Source: Hyphomicrobiales bacterium (GTDB lineage: Bacteria > Pseudomonadota > Alphaproteobacteria > Rhizobiales > Beijerinckiaceae). From it: DNA of 64,000 bases. The DNA is taken from contig JAQGKD010000008.1 of the NCBI GenBank assembly GCA_028290285.1, positions 1 through 64,000 of the forward strand, in the 5' to 3' direction. Every line of letters begins with the position of its first letter. Positions within the stretch are counted from its first letter, which is position 1. Both the position numbers and the translations under genes were made by a program. The notes below the pieces were generated by a model, which worked only from the letters and a program-made list of their open reading frames with translations, was not told the origin of the DNA and did not search any database. Shown here in pieces: positions 44,669 through 54,010 of this stretch.

Positions 44669-45676
44669 TCAGATGAGCTTCGCCATGGCGACTGCCGTGT
44701 CGCTCATGCGATTCGAGAAGCCCCACTCGTTGTCGTACCAGGAGAGGATCCGCACGAACGTGCCTTCCAGAACCTTGGTCTGGTCCATGTGGAAGACCGA
44801 CGAATGCGAGTCGTGATTGAAGTCGATGGAGACGTTGGGCGCGTTCGTGTAGCCCAAAATGCCCTTCATCGGGCCGTCGGCCGCGGCCTTGATCGCAGCG
44901 TTCACTTCGGCAGCCGTCGTGGCGCGCGAGGCGACGAACTTCAGGTCGACCACCGAGACGTTCGGGGTCGGCACGCGGATGGCGGAGCCGTCGAGCTTGC
45001 CGTTGAGTTCCGGCAACACGAGGCCCACGGCCTTGGCCGCGCCCGTCGAGGTCGGGATCATCGACAGGGCCGCCGCGCGCCCGCGATAGAGATCCTTGTG
45101 CATCGTGTCGAGCGTCGGCTGGTCGCCCGTGTAGGAGTGAATCGTGGTCATAAACCCACGCTCGATGCCGATCGCGTCGTTCAGCACCTTGGCGACCGGC
45201 GACAGGCAGTTGGTCGTGCAAGAGGCGTTTGAAACGACGAGATGGTCCTTCGTCAACTTGTCATGGTTGACGCCGAACACGACCGTCAGGTCGGCCTCGT
45301 CGCAGGGGGCGGAGACGATCACGCGCTTGGCGCCGGCATCCAGATGGGCCTTGGCCTTGTCGCGCGTCGTGAAGATGCCCGTGCATTCCATGGCGATGTC
45401 GACGCCGAGCGCCTTGTGCGGCAGTTCGGCGGGATTGCGGATCGCCGTCACCTTGATCGGGCCGTAGCCGACGTCGATCGTGTCGCCGTCCACCTTCACC
45501 GGGAAGGGGAAGCGGCCATGCACGGAGTCGAAGCGCAGCAGATGTGCGTTGGTCTCGACAGGTCCCAGATCGTTGATGGCGACGACGCGGATGTCCGTGC
45601 GGCCGGACTCGATGATAGCGCGCAGAACATTGCGGCCGATGCGGCCAAATCCGTTGATAGCAACCTTGACCGTCAT
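44669..45676 (-). CDS. gap: type I glyceraldehyde-3-phosphate dehydrogenase
   Basis: A 335-residue GAPDH. The NAD fold starts with [17 protein letters not shown]; the active site Cys153 is in [12 protein letters not shown]; the helper His is in [14 protein letters not shown]. The region [15 protein letters not shown] and the end motif [13 protein letters not shown] are complete. Asp36 near the dinucleotide fold (AINDLG) with a following Leu suggests NAD preference. It is cotranscribed with tkt upstream (73-bp gap) and pgk downstream. Confidence 0.97.
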   Translation of the reverse strand: MTVKVAINGFGRIGRNVLRAIIESGRTDIRVVAINDLGPVETNAHLLRFDSVHGRFPFPVKVDGDTIDVGYGPIKVTAIRNPAELPHKALGVDIAMECTGIFTTRDKAKAHLDAGAKRVIVSAPCDEADLTVVFGVNHDKLTKDHLVVSNASCTTNCLSPVAKVLNDAIGIERGFMTTIHSYTGDQPTLDTMHKDLYRGRAAALSMIPTSTGAAKAVGLVLPELNGKLDGSAIRVPTPNVSVVDLKFVASRATTAAEVNAAIKAAADGPMKGILGYTNAPNVSIDFNHDSHSSVFHMDQTKVLEGTFVRILSWYDNEWGFSNRMSDTAVAMAKLI

Positions 45677-45749
45677 CTTTATTCTCCTCGTACTGTGCTG
45701 CCGAGCTCAAGTAAGCCCTTCATGATAACAATGTCATAGCTTCAGTTGA

Positions 45750-47732
45750 TCAGCGCGGCAAACGCTGCACGGCAGCTTCGACGATCGCATTCGAAGTAAT
45801 GTTAAAATGCTCGTAGAGTTTCTTGTAGGGCGCACTTTCGCCGAAGCCGTGCATGCCCACGAAGCCGCCTGTATCACCGATCAAGGCATCCCAACCCATG
45901 CGAATGGCTGCTTCCACCGCGATCCGCACCGGCGCGGTGCCGATGATCTGCCGGCGGTAGTCTTCGTCCTGCTCGAAGAACAGGTCCATGCAGGGCACGG
46001 AAACGACGCGCGCCGGAATGCCCTTCGCGGCAAGCGCAGCCCTGCCCTCGAGCGCGATGGAGACTTCCGAGCCGCTGGCGAAGATCGTCACCATGGCCTC
46101 GCCCTCGGCGGGCGCCAGCTCATAGGCGCCGCGCGACGACAGGTTCTCTTCCACGAAGGTCGTGCGGACGGCGGGCAGGTTCTGCCGCGTCAGCGCGAGG
46201 ATCGAGGGCGAGTTGCGCGCCTCCAGCGCCGCCTGCCAGCATTCGTAGGTCTCTGTCTGGTCGGCGGGGCGGAACACGAGCAGGTTGGGGATGGCGCGCA
46301 GGCCCGCCAGTGTCTCGACGGGCTGATGCGTCGGACCGTCTTCGCCCAGACCGATGGAATCATGCGTCATCACCTGGATGGCGCGCGTCTTCATCAGCGC
46401 GGCGAGCCGCAGCGAGGGCCGGCAATAATCGGCGAAGACCAGGAAGGTCGCGCCCGACGGGATATAGCCGCCATGCAGGGCCATGCCGTTGACAGCGGCG
46501 GCCATGCCATGTTCGCGGATGCCCCAATGGACGAAGCGGCCGAGATAGTTTTCGGGCGAGATCGCCGGGGTGGCTGCGACCTTGGTGTTGTTGGAGCCGG
46601 TCAGATCGGCAGAACCGGTGATCAGCTCGGGCACGGCGGGGGCAATAACGCCGAGCGCGGCTTCCGACGCCTTGCGTGTCGCCATTTCCGTGCGGTCGTC
46701 GGCCAGCCGCATCTTGGCGGAGCGAACGGCATCGGCGAGCGCGGGCGGCAGGTCGCCTGCGAGACGGCGCTCGAATTCCGCGCGCCTGGCGGAATCCATC
46801 GCGCCGAGCTTGCTCTCGCGCCACGCCTTGGCCACGCGCTTGCCCTTGCTGCCGGCCTTACGCCAGGCGCTCAGGATATCGTCGGGCACGACGAAGGGCT
46901 CGGCTGTCCAGTTGAGCGCGGCGCGCGTGCCTGCGATCTCCTCGGCTCCCAGCGGCTCGCCATGCGCCTTGGAGGTGCCCGCGCGCTTGGGAGAACCGAA
47001 GCCGATGGTCGTCTTGCAGGCGATCAAAGTCGGCTTGTCGGACTTCTGCGCCTTGCGGATCGCCCGCAGGATGGCCTTGGGGTCGTGCCCGTCGATGCGC
47101 ACGGCATCCCAGCGGCAGGCCTGGAACCGCTTCACCTGATCCACGGAATCCGAGATCGAGGTCGGCCCGTCGATGCAAATCCCGTTGTCGTCGTAAAGAA
47201 CGATCATGCGGTTGAGACGCAGATGACCGGCGATCGCGATCGCCTCCTGCGAAACGCCTTCCATGAGATCGCCGTCGGATGCGAGCACATAGGTATGGTG
47301 ATCGACGACGTCGCCGAATTCTGCGTTCAGCATGCGTTCGGCGAGCGCCATGCCCACCGCCGTCGCAAGCCCCTGGCCGAGCGGCCCGGTCGTGGTCTCG
47401 ACGCCTGACGTGACGAAGTTTTCCGGGTGGCCCGGTGTCTTGGAGCCGAGCTGGCGGAAGTTCTTGATCTCCTCGATCGTCATGCCCGGCGTACCGGTCA
47501 GATAGAGCAGCGAATAGAGCAGCATCGAGCCGTGACCGGCCGAAAGCACGAAACGATCGCGGTCGGGCCAATGCGGGTCGGCGGCATCGTATTTCAGTAC
47601 CTGCGTGAACAGCACGGTCGCCATGTCGGCAGCGCCCATTGGCAGGCCCGGATGCCCGGACTTGGCTTTCTCCACCGCATCCATCGAGAGCGCACGGATT
47701 GCATTGGCCATCTGATCGTGAGTGACGCTCAT
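45750..47732 (-). CDS. tkt: transketolase
   Basis: A 660-residue thiamine diphosphate enzyme of the pentose phosphate and Calvin pathways. N-terminal [20 protein letters not shown]; the ThDP/metal motif GDGDLMEG is present as [13 protein letters not shown] with the following [10 protein letters not shown] loop; central [20 protein letters not shown] and [16 protein letters not shown] are standard; the C-terminal domain ends [13 protein letters not shown] then [14 protein letters not shown]. It opens the operon tkt-gap-pgk-fba. ATG 47732 begins the normal N-terminus; an in-frame upstream extension to 47795 lacks a ribosome site. It is divergent from the DUF4164-zapA unit with a 264-bp shared promoter region. 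Confidence 0.96.
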   Translation of the reverse strand: MSVTHDQMANAIRALSMDAVEKAKSGHPGLPMGAADMATVLFTQVLKYDAADPHWPDRDRFVLSAGHGSMLLYSLLYLTGTPGMTIEEIKNFRQLGSKTPGHPENFVTSGVETTTGPLGQGLATAVGMALAERMLNAEFGDVVDHHTYVLASDGDLMEGVSQEAIAIAGHLRLNRMIVLYDDNGICIDGPTSISDSVDQVKRFQACRWDAVRIDGHDPKAILRAIRKAQKSDKPTLIACKTTIGFGSPKRAGTSKAHGEPLGAEEIAGTRAALNWTAEPFVVPDDILSAWRKAGSKGKRVAKAWRESKLGAMDSARRAEFERRLAGDLPPALADAVRSAKMRLADDRTEMATRKASEAALGVIAPAVPELITGSADLTGSNNTKVAATPAISPENYLGRFVHWGIREHGMAAAVNGMALHGGYIPSGATFLVFADYCRPSLRLAALMKTRAIQVMTHDSIGLGEDGPTHQPVETLAGLRAIPNLLVFRPADQTETYECWQAALEARNSPSILALTRQNLPAVRTTFVEENLSSRGAYELAPAEGEAMVTIFASGSEVSIALEGRAALAAKGIPARVVSVPCMDLFFEQDEDYRRQIIGTAPVRIAVEAAIRMGWDALIGDTGGFVGMHGFGESAPYKKLYEHFNITSNAIVEAAVQRLPR

Positions 47733-47996
47733 AGTGCTCGTTTCCAATGACGCGGGCGCCCATGAGCGGACGAACCCGGGGAAATGACCACGCATGGCGC
47801 CACTGAAAGCAGCTCGCGAGGGACGTGATCATAAAAAAATCGCAGGCGGGCGTTTGATATCAGCTCACCCCCGGCTGTCAACGCGACCAAGGCCGTGCGG
47901 GGCTACCTGATCGGAATGTCTTGTGGGCGATTGCAGGCGCGCGTTGACGGGCACCCGCCGAATATCCCTAATGGCGTCAACGCAACGCACGAAGTC

Positions 47997-48323
47997 ATGA
48001 AACTGCCAGATCGCCTCGACGCTCCCCTCAGACGCCTTTCGGTTGCGCTCGATCATCTCGAGGCCGCTGCCGAACGCCGCGCCATGGCCGATTCCCGCCG
48101 CGCCGACCTCGAGGAAGAGCTGGCGGTGATGCAGGACGACCGCTCGCGCCTGGCCGTCGAGCTCGATGGCGCGATGGCTCGGGCCAGGAAGCTGGACGAC
48201 GCCAATGCGGAAGTGACGAAGCGGCTGGGCCAGGCCAGCTCCACGATTCGCGCCGTGCTCGGGCTCGACGAGCCCTTCGCCGCGCCGGGTCCGGAGACGG
48301 ACCCCGCCGAGACCGAGGAATAA
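47997..48323 (+). CDS. DUF4164 family protein (small coiled coil)
   Basis: A 108-residue, strongly charged protein predicted to be one long coiled coil (LRRLSVALDHLEAAAERRAM, DLEEELAVMQDDRSRLAVEL), ending in an acidic Pro-rich tail. The family occurs directly upstream of zapA in Hyphomicrobiales. It lies five bases from zapA, so the two are one operon; a role in division or FtsZ-ring assembly is an inference from that. The ATG at 47997 is preceded only by a weak purine stretch; an in-frame ATG at 47895 would add 34 residues without coiled-coil character. Confidence 0.8.
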   Translation: MKLPDRLDAPLRRLSVALDHLEAAAERRAMADSRRADLEEELAVMQDDRSRLAVELDGAMARARKLDDANAEVTKRLGQASSTIRAVLGLDEPFAAPGPETDPAETEE

Positions 48324-48328
48324 CCGCT

Positions 48329-48697
48329 ATGTCCCAGGTCAATGTCACCATTGCCGGGCGCACCTTCCGCATGGCCTGCGGCGATGGCGAGGAAGCCCAT
48401 CTCGAAGGACTCGCGGTTCAGGTCGACCAGAAAATCGCGGACCTGCGCCTGTCCTTCGGCGAGATCGGGGACCAGCGCCTGACCGTCATGGCCGCGATCA
48501 TGATCGCCGACGAACTCGCCGAAAGCCGCCGCAAGATCGCCGCGCTGGAAGCCAGCCTCTCCGAGCTGCGCGAAGCCAGCATGAACGCGGAGGATATTTC
48601 CGCGAGCTGGGTCAATGCCGTGGCGCAGACACTCGACCGCGCGGCCGCTCGGGTGGAGGAAGTGGCGCAGGGCATGGGTGGTGTGACGCGGGGCTGA
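48329..48697 (+). CDS. zapA: cell division protein ZapA
   Basis: A 122-residue FtsZ-ring-associated protein. The N-terminal ZapA head has VTIAGRTFRMACGDGEEAHL and AVQVDQKIADLR; the long C-terminal helix (VMAAIMIADELAESRRKIAA and following) forms the dimer coiled coil. It cross-links FtsZ filaments. It follows the DUF4164 gene by five bases and precedes 6S RNA, the normal order in this bacterial class. Confidence 0.92.
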   Translation: MSQVNVTIAGRTFRMACGDGEEAHLEGLAVQVDQKIADLRLSFGEIGDQRLTVMAAIMIADELAESRRKIAALEASLSELREASMNAEDISASWVNAVAQTLDRAAARVEEVAQGMGGVTRG

Positions 48698-48780
48698 GGG
48701 TGAGTGCATTGCACGGGAGCCTGACTTCAACCTTCATCCCCCTAGCGATTCACCCTCATCTGCCCTACATTGATAACGCG

Positions 48781-48932
48781 GTGCTGCGGGGTGCGTGTTG
48801 GATCTGTATTCCCGGGGCCTTATCGATCTCTAAGGGAGCTGTCCCTGACCTCGTCCGTGGACTTGGTCACATGGCGCCCACCTACGCTGTAGGTTCCCGG
48901 GATCGATGTCCCACGGCCATCGTGGCCCGCAC
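48781..48932 (+). ncRNA. ssrS: 6S RNA
   Basis: The gap between zapA and the 5-formyl-THF cyclo-ligase gene is where Alphaproteobacteria encode 6S RNA. A closing stem joins GCGGG (48786-48790) with CCCGC (48926-48930). A strong inner stem joins TCCCGGGGCC (about 48810-48819) with GGTTCCCGGGA (about 48892-48902). The apical part (GAGCTGTCCCTGACC, CGTCCGTGGACTTGG) forms further short helices. This long hairpin with a central bubble imitates an open promoter and binds RNA polymerase-sigma-70. The ends are estimated from the pairing and may be off by several bases. Confidence 0.8.
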
Positions 48933-48968
48933 TTATTTCCCCTTGTCCGGGGTCTGGATGACGAGCGC

Positions 48969-49541
48969 GTGAGCGATCCTGCCGAGAAGGCCCGGCACCG
49001 GGCGCAAGCCCTGGCCCGGCGCGATGCGCTTTCGCCCGACGAGCGCCTGCGGGCGAGCACCGCCATCGCAGCCCGCATCGCCGTTCTCGCCAGCACCTTC
49101 CCGCCCGGCCCCGTCGCGGGCTATTGGCCGATCCGCAGCGAGGCCGATCCGCTGCCGGCGCTGGAAATTCTTCGCGCCTTCGGCCACCCCATCGCCCTGC
49201 CCGTGGTGGGACCGGGCCGCCTGCTCTTCCGTCTCTGGGCGCCTGCCGACACGCTTGCACCCGCCCCCATGGGCCTGAGCGAGCCGATGGAGGCAGCCCC
49301 CGCCGTCGAACCCACGACCCTGCTCGTGCCGCTCGCCGCCTTCGACCGGCGCGGCCACCGCATCGGCTATGGCCGGGGCCATTACGACCGCACCTTCGCC
49401 GTGCTGGGACCGGTGCGAACCATAGGCATCGCCTTTTCGGTTCAGGAAATCGACATCATCCCCGACGAGCCGCACGACCATCCCCTCGATTTCGTGGTAA
49501 CGGAACGCGAGGTCGTCGATCGACGCGATCATCGGGGATAA
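48969..49541 (+). CDS. 5-formyltetrahydrofolate cyclo-ligase
   Basis: A protein of about 190 residues that uses ATP to convert 5-formyl-THF to 5,10-methenyl-THF. N-terminal ARHRAQALARRDALSPDERL is the Lys/Arg-rich nucleotide and polyglutamate-binding helix; VAGYWPIRSEADPLP and the C-terminal RIGYGRGHYDRTFAVLG (the YGxGxYDR motif) are diagnostic. The frame extends back to 48906, inside the 6S RNA, so the GTG at 48969 is the probable start. The 6S-RNA/cyclo-ligase linkage is conserved in many bacteria. The next gene begins three bases after the stop. Confidence 0.9.
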   Translation: MSDPAEKARHRAQALARRDALSPDERLRASTAIAARIAVLASTFPPGPVAGYWPIRSEADPLPALEILRAFGHPIALPVVGPGRLLFRLWAPADTLAPAPMGLSEPMEAAPAVEPTTLLVPLAAFDRRGHRIGYGRGHYDRTFAVLGPVRTIGIAFSVQEIDIIPDEPHDHPLDFVVTEREVVDRRDHRG

Positions 49542-49543
49542 AA

Positions 49544-50368
49544 ATGCGTTTGCTCTTCATCGGCGACATTGTCGGCCGCGCCGGCCGTGCCGTGCTTCTC
49601 GAATATCTGCCTGACCTGCGCGCCCGCTATAAGCTCGATTTCGTCGTGGTGAACGGCGAGAACGCCGCCGGGGGCTTTGGCATCACCGAGGCAATCTGCG
49701 ACGAATTCCTGGGTGCGGGCGCCGATTGCATCACCCTCGGCAATCATTCCTTCGACCAGCGCGAAGCCCTCGTCTTCATCGAGCGCCAGCCGCGCCTGCT
49801 GCGCCCCGCCAATTATCCGGCAGGCACGCCGGGCCGCGGCGCGAACCTGTTCGAGACCGCCAACGGCCAGCGAGTGCTGGTCATGAACGTCATGGGCCGC
49901 ATCTTCATGGATGCGATGGACGATCCCTTCGCCGCCGTCGAGCGCGAGATGGGCGCCTGTCCGCTGGGCATCGGCTGCGATGCCTTCGTACTCGATCTCC
50001 ACGCTGAAACGACCAGCGAGAAGATGTCGATGGGCCATTTCTGCGACGGGCGGGCCAGCCTCGTGGTGGGCACTCACACGCACGTGCCCACCGCCGACCA
50101 CCAGGTTTTGCCCGGCGGCACCGCCTACCAGAGCGATGCCGGCATGAGCGGCGATTTCGATTCCGTCATTGGCATGGACAAGGAAGAGCCGATCCGCCGG
50201 TTCACCCGGAAAATCCCGGGCGGGCGCTTCGAGCCGGCCATGGGCCCGGGCACGCTCTGCGGTCTGGCGGTCGACATCGACGACGCCACGGGCCTCGCCC
50301 GCGCGGTCGCGCCGCTGCGGCTGGGTGGCCGTTTGCAGCGCGCCCTGCCAGATTTCTGGGACGAGTAA
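49544..50368 (+). CDS. YmdB-type metallophosphoesterase (TIGR00282 family)
   Basis: A 274-residue calcineurin-like phosphodiesterase. Metal-site motifs: FIGDIVGRAGR, VVNGENAAGGFG, TLGNHSFDQ and VGTHTHVPTADHQVLPGGTA, with the final SGDFDSVIGM segment. Relatives hydrolyse 2',3'-cyclic AMP and affect RNA turnover or biofilm state. ATG 49544 is three bases after the upstream stop, with GGGGA before it, so it is cotranscribed with the cyclo-ligase gene. A much longer frame begins at 49124 but overlaps that gene and is not coding. Confidence 0.9.
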   Translation: MRLLFIGDIVGRAGRAVLLEYLPDLRARYKLDFVVVNGENAAGGFGITEAICDEFLGAGADCITLGNHSFDQREALVFIERQPRLLRPANYPAGTPGRGANLFETANGQRVLVMNVMGRIFMDAMDDPFAAVEREMGACPLGIGCDAFVLDLHAETTSEKMSMGHFCDGRASLVVGTHTHVPTADHQVLPGGTAYQSDAGMSGDFDSVIGMDKEEPIRRFTRKIPGGRFEPAMGPGTLCGLAVDIDDATGLARAVAPLRLGGRLQRALPDFWDE

Positions 50369-50488
50369 AGCCGTCCACCCCTTCGGCGCACTTCATTTCC
50401 GCTCGTACCGGGCGTATAAGGCCGCGCATAAGGGTCAAGAAGGGCGGGCGGCCAAAGGGTCCCCGCGCAAGGCAAGATCGAGGGCGGT

Positions 50489-51235
50489 ATGGCAGGCCAT
50501 AGTCAGTTCAAGAACATCATGCACCGGAAGGGCAAGCAGGACGCAGTGCGCTCCAAGCTGTTCTCCAAGCTGGCCCGTGAAATCACGGTCGCCGCCAAGG
50601 CGGGCATGCCGGACCCGGCCATGAACCCGCGCCTGCGCGCCGCCATCGTCGATGCGCGCGCCGAGAACATGCCCAAGGACAACATCGAACGCGCCATCAA
50701 GAAGGCCTCGGGCGGCGACGCCGAGACCTACGACGAGGTACGCTACGAAGGTTACGCGCCGGGCGGCATCGCCGTCATCATCGAGGCGCTGACCGACAAT
50801 CGCAACCGCACGGCGGGCGAGGTTCGCTCCTACTTCACCAAGGCCGGCGGCGCGCTGGCCGAGACGGGCGCCGTCGCCTTCATGTTCGACCGCATTGGCA
50901 CTATCGCCTATCCGGCCAAGATCGGCACGGAAGACGATGTGATGGAAGCCGCCATCGAGGCCGGCGCCGACGACGTCACCACCAGTGAAGACGGCTACGA
51001 GATCGTCACGACGCTCGAAGGCCTGCGCGACGTGCAGAAAGCGCTCGAGGCGAAGTTCGGCGAAGCCCGCAAGACCGCGCTGATCTGGCGTCCGCAGAAC
51101 ACGATCGCTGTGGACGACGAGGCCGGCGAGAAAATCCTGCGCCTCATCGGCTCGCTCGAAGACAACGACGACGTGCAGAACGTCTTCGCCAACTTCGAGA
51201 TTTCCGACGCCCTCATGGCCAAGATGGGCGGCTGA
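50489..51235 (+). CDS. yebC: YebC/PmpR family protein
   Basis: A 248-residue protein with the family N-terminus [20 protein letters not shown] and [20 protein letters not shown], then [20 protein letters not shown] and the middle block [18 protein letters not shown] ([20 protein letters not shown]). It is now known as a translation-related or transcription factor depending on the branch. In most of this order it sits immediately upstream of ruvC; here ruvC is about 23 kb away, a sign of rearrangement. The start ATG 50489 has GAGGGC upstream. Confidence 0.95.
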   Translation: MAGHSQFKNIMHRKGKQDAVRSKLFSKLAREITVAAKAGMPDPAMNPRLRAAIVDARAENMPKDNIERAIKKASGGDAETYDEVRYEGYAPGGIAVIIEALTDNRNRTAGEVRSYFTKAGGALAETGAVAFMFDRIGTIAYPAKIGTEDDVMEAAIEAGADDVTTSEDGYEIVTTLEGLRDVQKALEAKFGEARKTALIWRPQNTIAVDDEAGEKILRLIGSLEDNDDVQNVFANFEISDALMAKMGG

Positions 51236-51353
51236 CGCCCTCTACACGAACCATTCTGCAAGACGGAGCGGCGTGCGGAACCGGGCCGCGCTTTCGCCCC
51301 AAATCTCTGCGACACACCGCATCCCGAAAGGGACGCGCCCACGGACGGAACCT

Positions 51354-52007
51354 ATGGCTGACAATCGTACCCGGCTCTACCTGATGACCCCGCCGCTCGC
51401 AGAGGCGGCGGATTTCGCCGTTTCACTGGAAGCCGCCCTCGCGGCGGGCGATGTCGCCTGCGTTCTCGTGACGCTGGCTGCCCGCGACGAAGGCACCGCC
51501 AAGAAGATCGTGAAGGCGCTGCTCCCGGTCACCGAGCCGCGCGGCGTGGCTCTCCTGATCGATTCGGCAGGCCTCGTCGCCCGTTCCGGGGCGGACGGCG
51601 CACACCTCCGGCTCAGCGGCGAGACTCTCGACAAGACGCTCAGCGAAGCTATCGAAAGCCTGAAGCCAGATCGCATCGTGGGCGCCGGCGGCCTGCGTGC
51701 CAAGCACGACGCCATGATCGCCGGTGAATACGATGTCGATTACGTCAGCTTCGGCGAGCCCGCGCCGGACGGCTATCTGCCGCCGATGGAGCAGGTCCTC
51801 GCACGGGTCAGCTGGTGGTCCGACATCTTCAACGTGCCCTGCGTGGCCTATGCGCCGACGCTGGCCGACGTGAAGACGCTGGCCGAGGCCGGGGCCGATT
51901 TCGTGTCCCTGCGCGATGCCGTCTGGGACGATCCGCGCGGCCCCGCCGTGGCGGTCAAGGAAGCGCAGGCCAACGCGTTCGTTCCGCGAGCCCCGGCGAA
52001 GGGCTGA
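51354..52007 (+). CDS. thiamine phosphate synthase-like protein
   Basis: A 217-residue TIM-barrel protein of the ThiE/TenI group: LYLMTPPLAEAADFAVSLEA, then ADGAHLRLSGETL (the DGVHLGQ-like motif, with Gln replaced), and YVSFGEPAPDGYLPPMEQVL near the phosphate-binding end. ThiE joins hydroxymethylpyrimidine diphosphate and thiazole phosphate. The DGAHLRLSG form differs from the canonical DGVHLGQ, so it may be a ThiE-like variant rather than the main thiamine enzyme. No thiamine riboswitch was seen upstream. The end overlaps the next start by one base (TGATG). Confidence 0.75.
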   Translation: MADNRTRLYLMTPPLAEAADFAVSLEAALAAGDVACVLVTLAARDEGTAKKIVKALLPVTEPRGVALLIDSAGLVARSGADGAHLRLSGETLDKTLSEAIESLKPDRIVGAGGLRAKHDAMIAGEYDVDYVSFGEPAPDGYLPPMEQVLARVSWWSDIFNVPCVAYAPTLADVKTLAEAGADFVSLRDAVWDDPRGPAVAVKEAQANAFVPRAPAKG

Positions 52008-53008
52008 TGAAGCAAAGCTCAGGCGTCATCCTCGGATTGTTGCTCCTGTGCGCTCCCGCGCAGGCGCAGACCCTCGTGCCGGGCGGCCCCTCGCTCATAC
52101 CCGTGCAGCCCGAACTGGCGCCGGGTCTCTCGCCGCAATACCAGCCCAAGACCCTCCCGACCAGCGCGGCCGCCAAGCCCGGCGCGGACATCGCCTTCGG
52201 CGCGTTCCAGCGCGGCTATTATGCAACCGCCATGCGCGAGGCGATGAAGCGCCTCGACACCAATCGCAACGATGCCGCCGCCATGACGCTGATCGGCGAA
52301 ATCATCAAGGAAGGCTACAGCGTCAAGCGCGACCCCGCAGAGGCTGCCCACTGGTACAAGCTCGCGGCAGATCGCGGCGACCGGCAGGCGACCTTCGCGC
52401 TCGCCCTCGCGGCATTGCAGGGAAGCGGCATCCCGAAGGACAAGGCGCTCGCCAAGACCTTGTTCCAGAAGGCCGCCGCGGCGGGGCACTCGGGTGCCCT
52501 GTATAATCTGGGCATCATGGCGATCGACAACGAGATCCAGGATTTCAAGGCTGCCGCCGACTACTTCCGCCGCGCGGCCGATGCCGGCAACATGGACGGC
52601 GCCTATTCGCTGGCCGTGCTCTACCGCGAAGGCAAGGGCGTTCCCAAGGATCTCACGCAATCGGCGGAATGGCTGCGCCGCGCCGCCGCCGAGCGCAATG
52701 TCGCCGCGGAGGTGGAATATGCCATCATGCTGTTCAACGGCGAGGGCGTTCCCAAGGACGAGAAGACTGCCGCACGCTTCTTCCTGCGCGCAGCCGGCCG
52801 CAACAATCCGGTCGCCATGAACCGGATAGCGCGCCTCTACGCGTCCGGGCGCGGCGTCGACAAGAATATGGTCGAAGCCATGAAATGGCACATACTGGCG
52901 CGTACCGTCGGCTTGCAGGACGAATGGCTGGACGGTCTCCTCAACGGCCTGGGCGCACAGGAAAAGGCTGCGGTCGAGGATGCCGTGCGCCAATATATCG
53001 GCAATTGA
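52007..53008 (+). CDS. Sel1-repeat (SLR) secreted protein
   Basis: A 333-residue exported protein. A signal peptide (GVILGLLLLCAPAQAQ) and a Pro-rich stretch are followed by six or so Sel1-like repeats: DPAEAAHWYKLAADRGDRQA, KDKALAKTLFQKAAAAGHSG, KAAADYFRRAADAGNMDGAY and KDLTQSAEWLRRAAAERNVA. Sel1 arrays are protein-binding scaffolds, often in envelope stress or signalling. Its start codon overlaps the preceding ThiE-like gene's stop, so the two are translated together. No partner can be named. Confidence 0.87.
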   Translation: MKQSSGVILGLLLLCAPAQAQTLVPGGPSLIPVQPELAPGLSPQYQPKTLPTSAAAKPGADIAFGAFQRGYYATAMREAMKRLDTNRNDAAAMTLIGEIIKEGYSVKRDPAEAAHWYKLAADRGDRQATFALALAALQGSGIPKDKALAKTLFQKAAAAGHSGALYNLGIMAIDNEIQDFKAAADYFRRAADAGNMDGAYSLAVLYREGKGVPKDLTQSAEWLRRAAAERNVAAEVEYAIMLFNGEGVPKDEKTAARFFLRAAGRNNPVAMNRIARLYASGRGVDKNMVEAMKWHILARTVGLQDEWLDGLLNGLGAQEKAAVEDAVRQYIGN

Positions 53009-53103
53009 ACGCCTTCATTTGATCTTCGCGCATCCGGCGGGGTAAGACCCGCGGTGAAAGCCTGTTATCGTGCCCCTGTGCGCGCCCTTGAAAGTAGACC
53101 CCG

Positions 53104-53895
53104 ATGATCCGCTCCGCTCTGATGAATGTGATGACCGCCGCCGCGATCAAGGCGGGGCGGGGCCTCAAGCGCGATCTGGGCGAGATCGAAAACCTCCAGG
53201 TCTCCATGAAGGGACCGGGCGACTTCGTCACCGCCGCCGACCGCAAGGCTGAGAAGGTCGTCTTCGAGGAATTGTCCAAGGCGCGTCCCGGCTACGGCTT
53301 CCTGATGGAGGAAGGCGGAGCCATCGAGGGCACCGACAAGACCCATCGCTGGATCGTCGACCCGCTCGACGGCACCACGAACTTCCTGCACGGACTGCCG
53401 ATCTTCGCGGTCTCCATCGGCCTCGAGCGCGAGGGACAGATGATCGCGGCCGTCGTCTACAATCCCGCGACCGACGACATGTATGTCGCCGAAAAGGGCC
53501 AGGGCGCCTGGCTGAACAATTACCGCCTTCGCGTCGCCGCCCGGCGCGACTTCTCGGACGCCCTGGTGGGCTGCGGCATTCCCCATCTGGGACGCGCCAC
53601 GCAGCACCCGCGCTTCAAGGTGGAAATGGCCTCGGTCATGTCGAAAGCGGGAAACCTGCGTCGTCTCGGTGCCGCCTCGCTCGACCTTGCAATGGTCGCA
53701 GCCGGCCGCCTGGATTGCTATTGGGAGCGTGGCCTCTCGCCTTGGGACATGGCGGCGGGCCTCGTCCTCGTGCGTGAAGCGGGCGGCTACGTCAGCGACG
53801 CCGACGGTGGCGACCGCTGCATGGAGACGGGTTCGGTCTGCGTCGGCAACGAGTACATGCACCGCAGCCTGCTCGCGGCGCTGCGCGCCGCCTGA
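53104..53895 (+). CDS. suhB: inositol monophosphatase family protein (SuhB-like)
   Basis: A 263-residue Mg-dependent phosphatase. Metal-binding residues: Glu69-Glu70 in FLMEEGG, DPLDGTTNF at 86-94, and SPWDMAAGLVLVREAGG in the C-terminal half. The N-terminal KGPGDFVTAADRKAEK helix is typical. Relatives act on myo-inositol phosphates, other sugar phosphates or, as SuhB, on rRNA transcription complexes. The start ATG 53104 lies 95 bp after the Sel1 gene and has little ribosome site. It precedes the MotA-like/OmpA-like pair. Confidence 0.9.
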   Translation: MIRSALMNVMTAAAIKAGRGLKRDLGEIENLQVSMKGPGDFVTAADRKAEKVVFEELSKARPGYGFLMEEGGAIEGTDKTHRWIVDPLDGTTNFLHGLPIFAVSIGLEREGQMIAAVVYNPATDDMYVAEKGQGAWLNNYRLRVAARRDFSDALVGCGIPHLGRATQHPRFKVEMASVMSKAGNLRRLGAASLDLAMVAAGRLDCYWERGLSPWDMAAGLVLVREAGGYVSDADGGDRCMETGSVCVGNEYMHRSLLAALRAA

Positions 53896-54010
53896 GAGCG
53901 GTAGGCCACAGCGCGATCATGGCCGTGCTTGAATCCGCAGGCGAATTGCAGTCTCTTGGTTGCGCCGGTAAGCCGCGAGGCTGACCTTTTGCGCGGGGTG
54001 GACTCTGAAC

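Noticed and set aside
42292..47732. Calvin-cycle (cbb) operon
   Set aside because: tkt-gap-pgk-fba fits, but no RuBisCO, phosphoribulokinase or CbbR gene is present in the window; ordinary glycolysis/gluconeogenesis explains the set.
48700..48972. 90-codon open frame after zapA
   Set aside because: It lies over the 6S RNA and has no family features; it is not coding.
51236..51353. TPP riboswitch before the ThiE-like gene
   Set aside because: The conserved CTGAGA and ACCTGA-type elements are absent.
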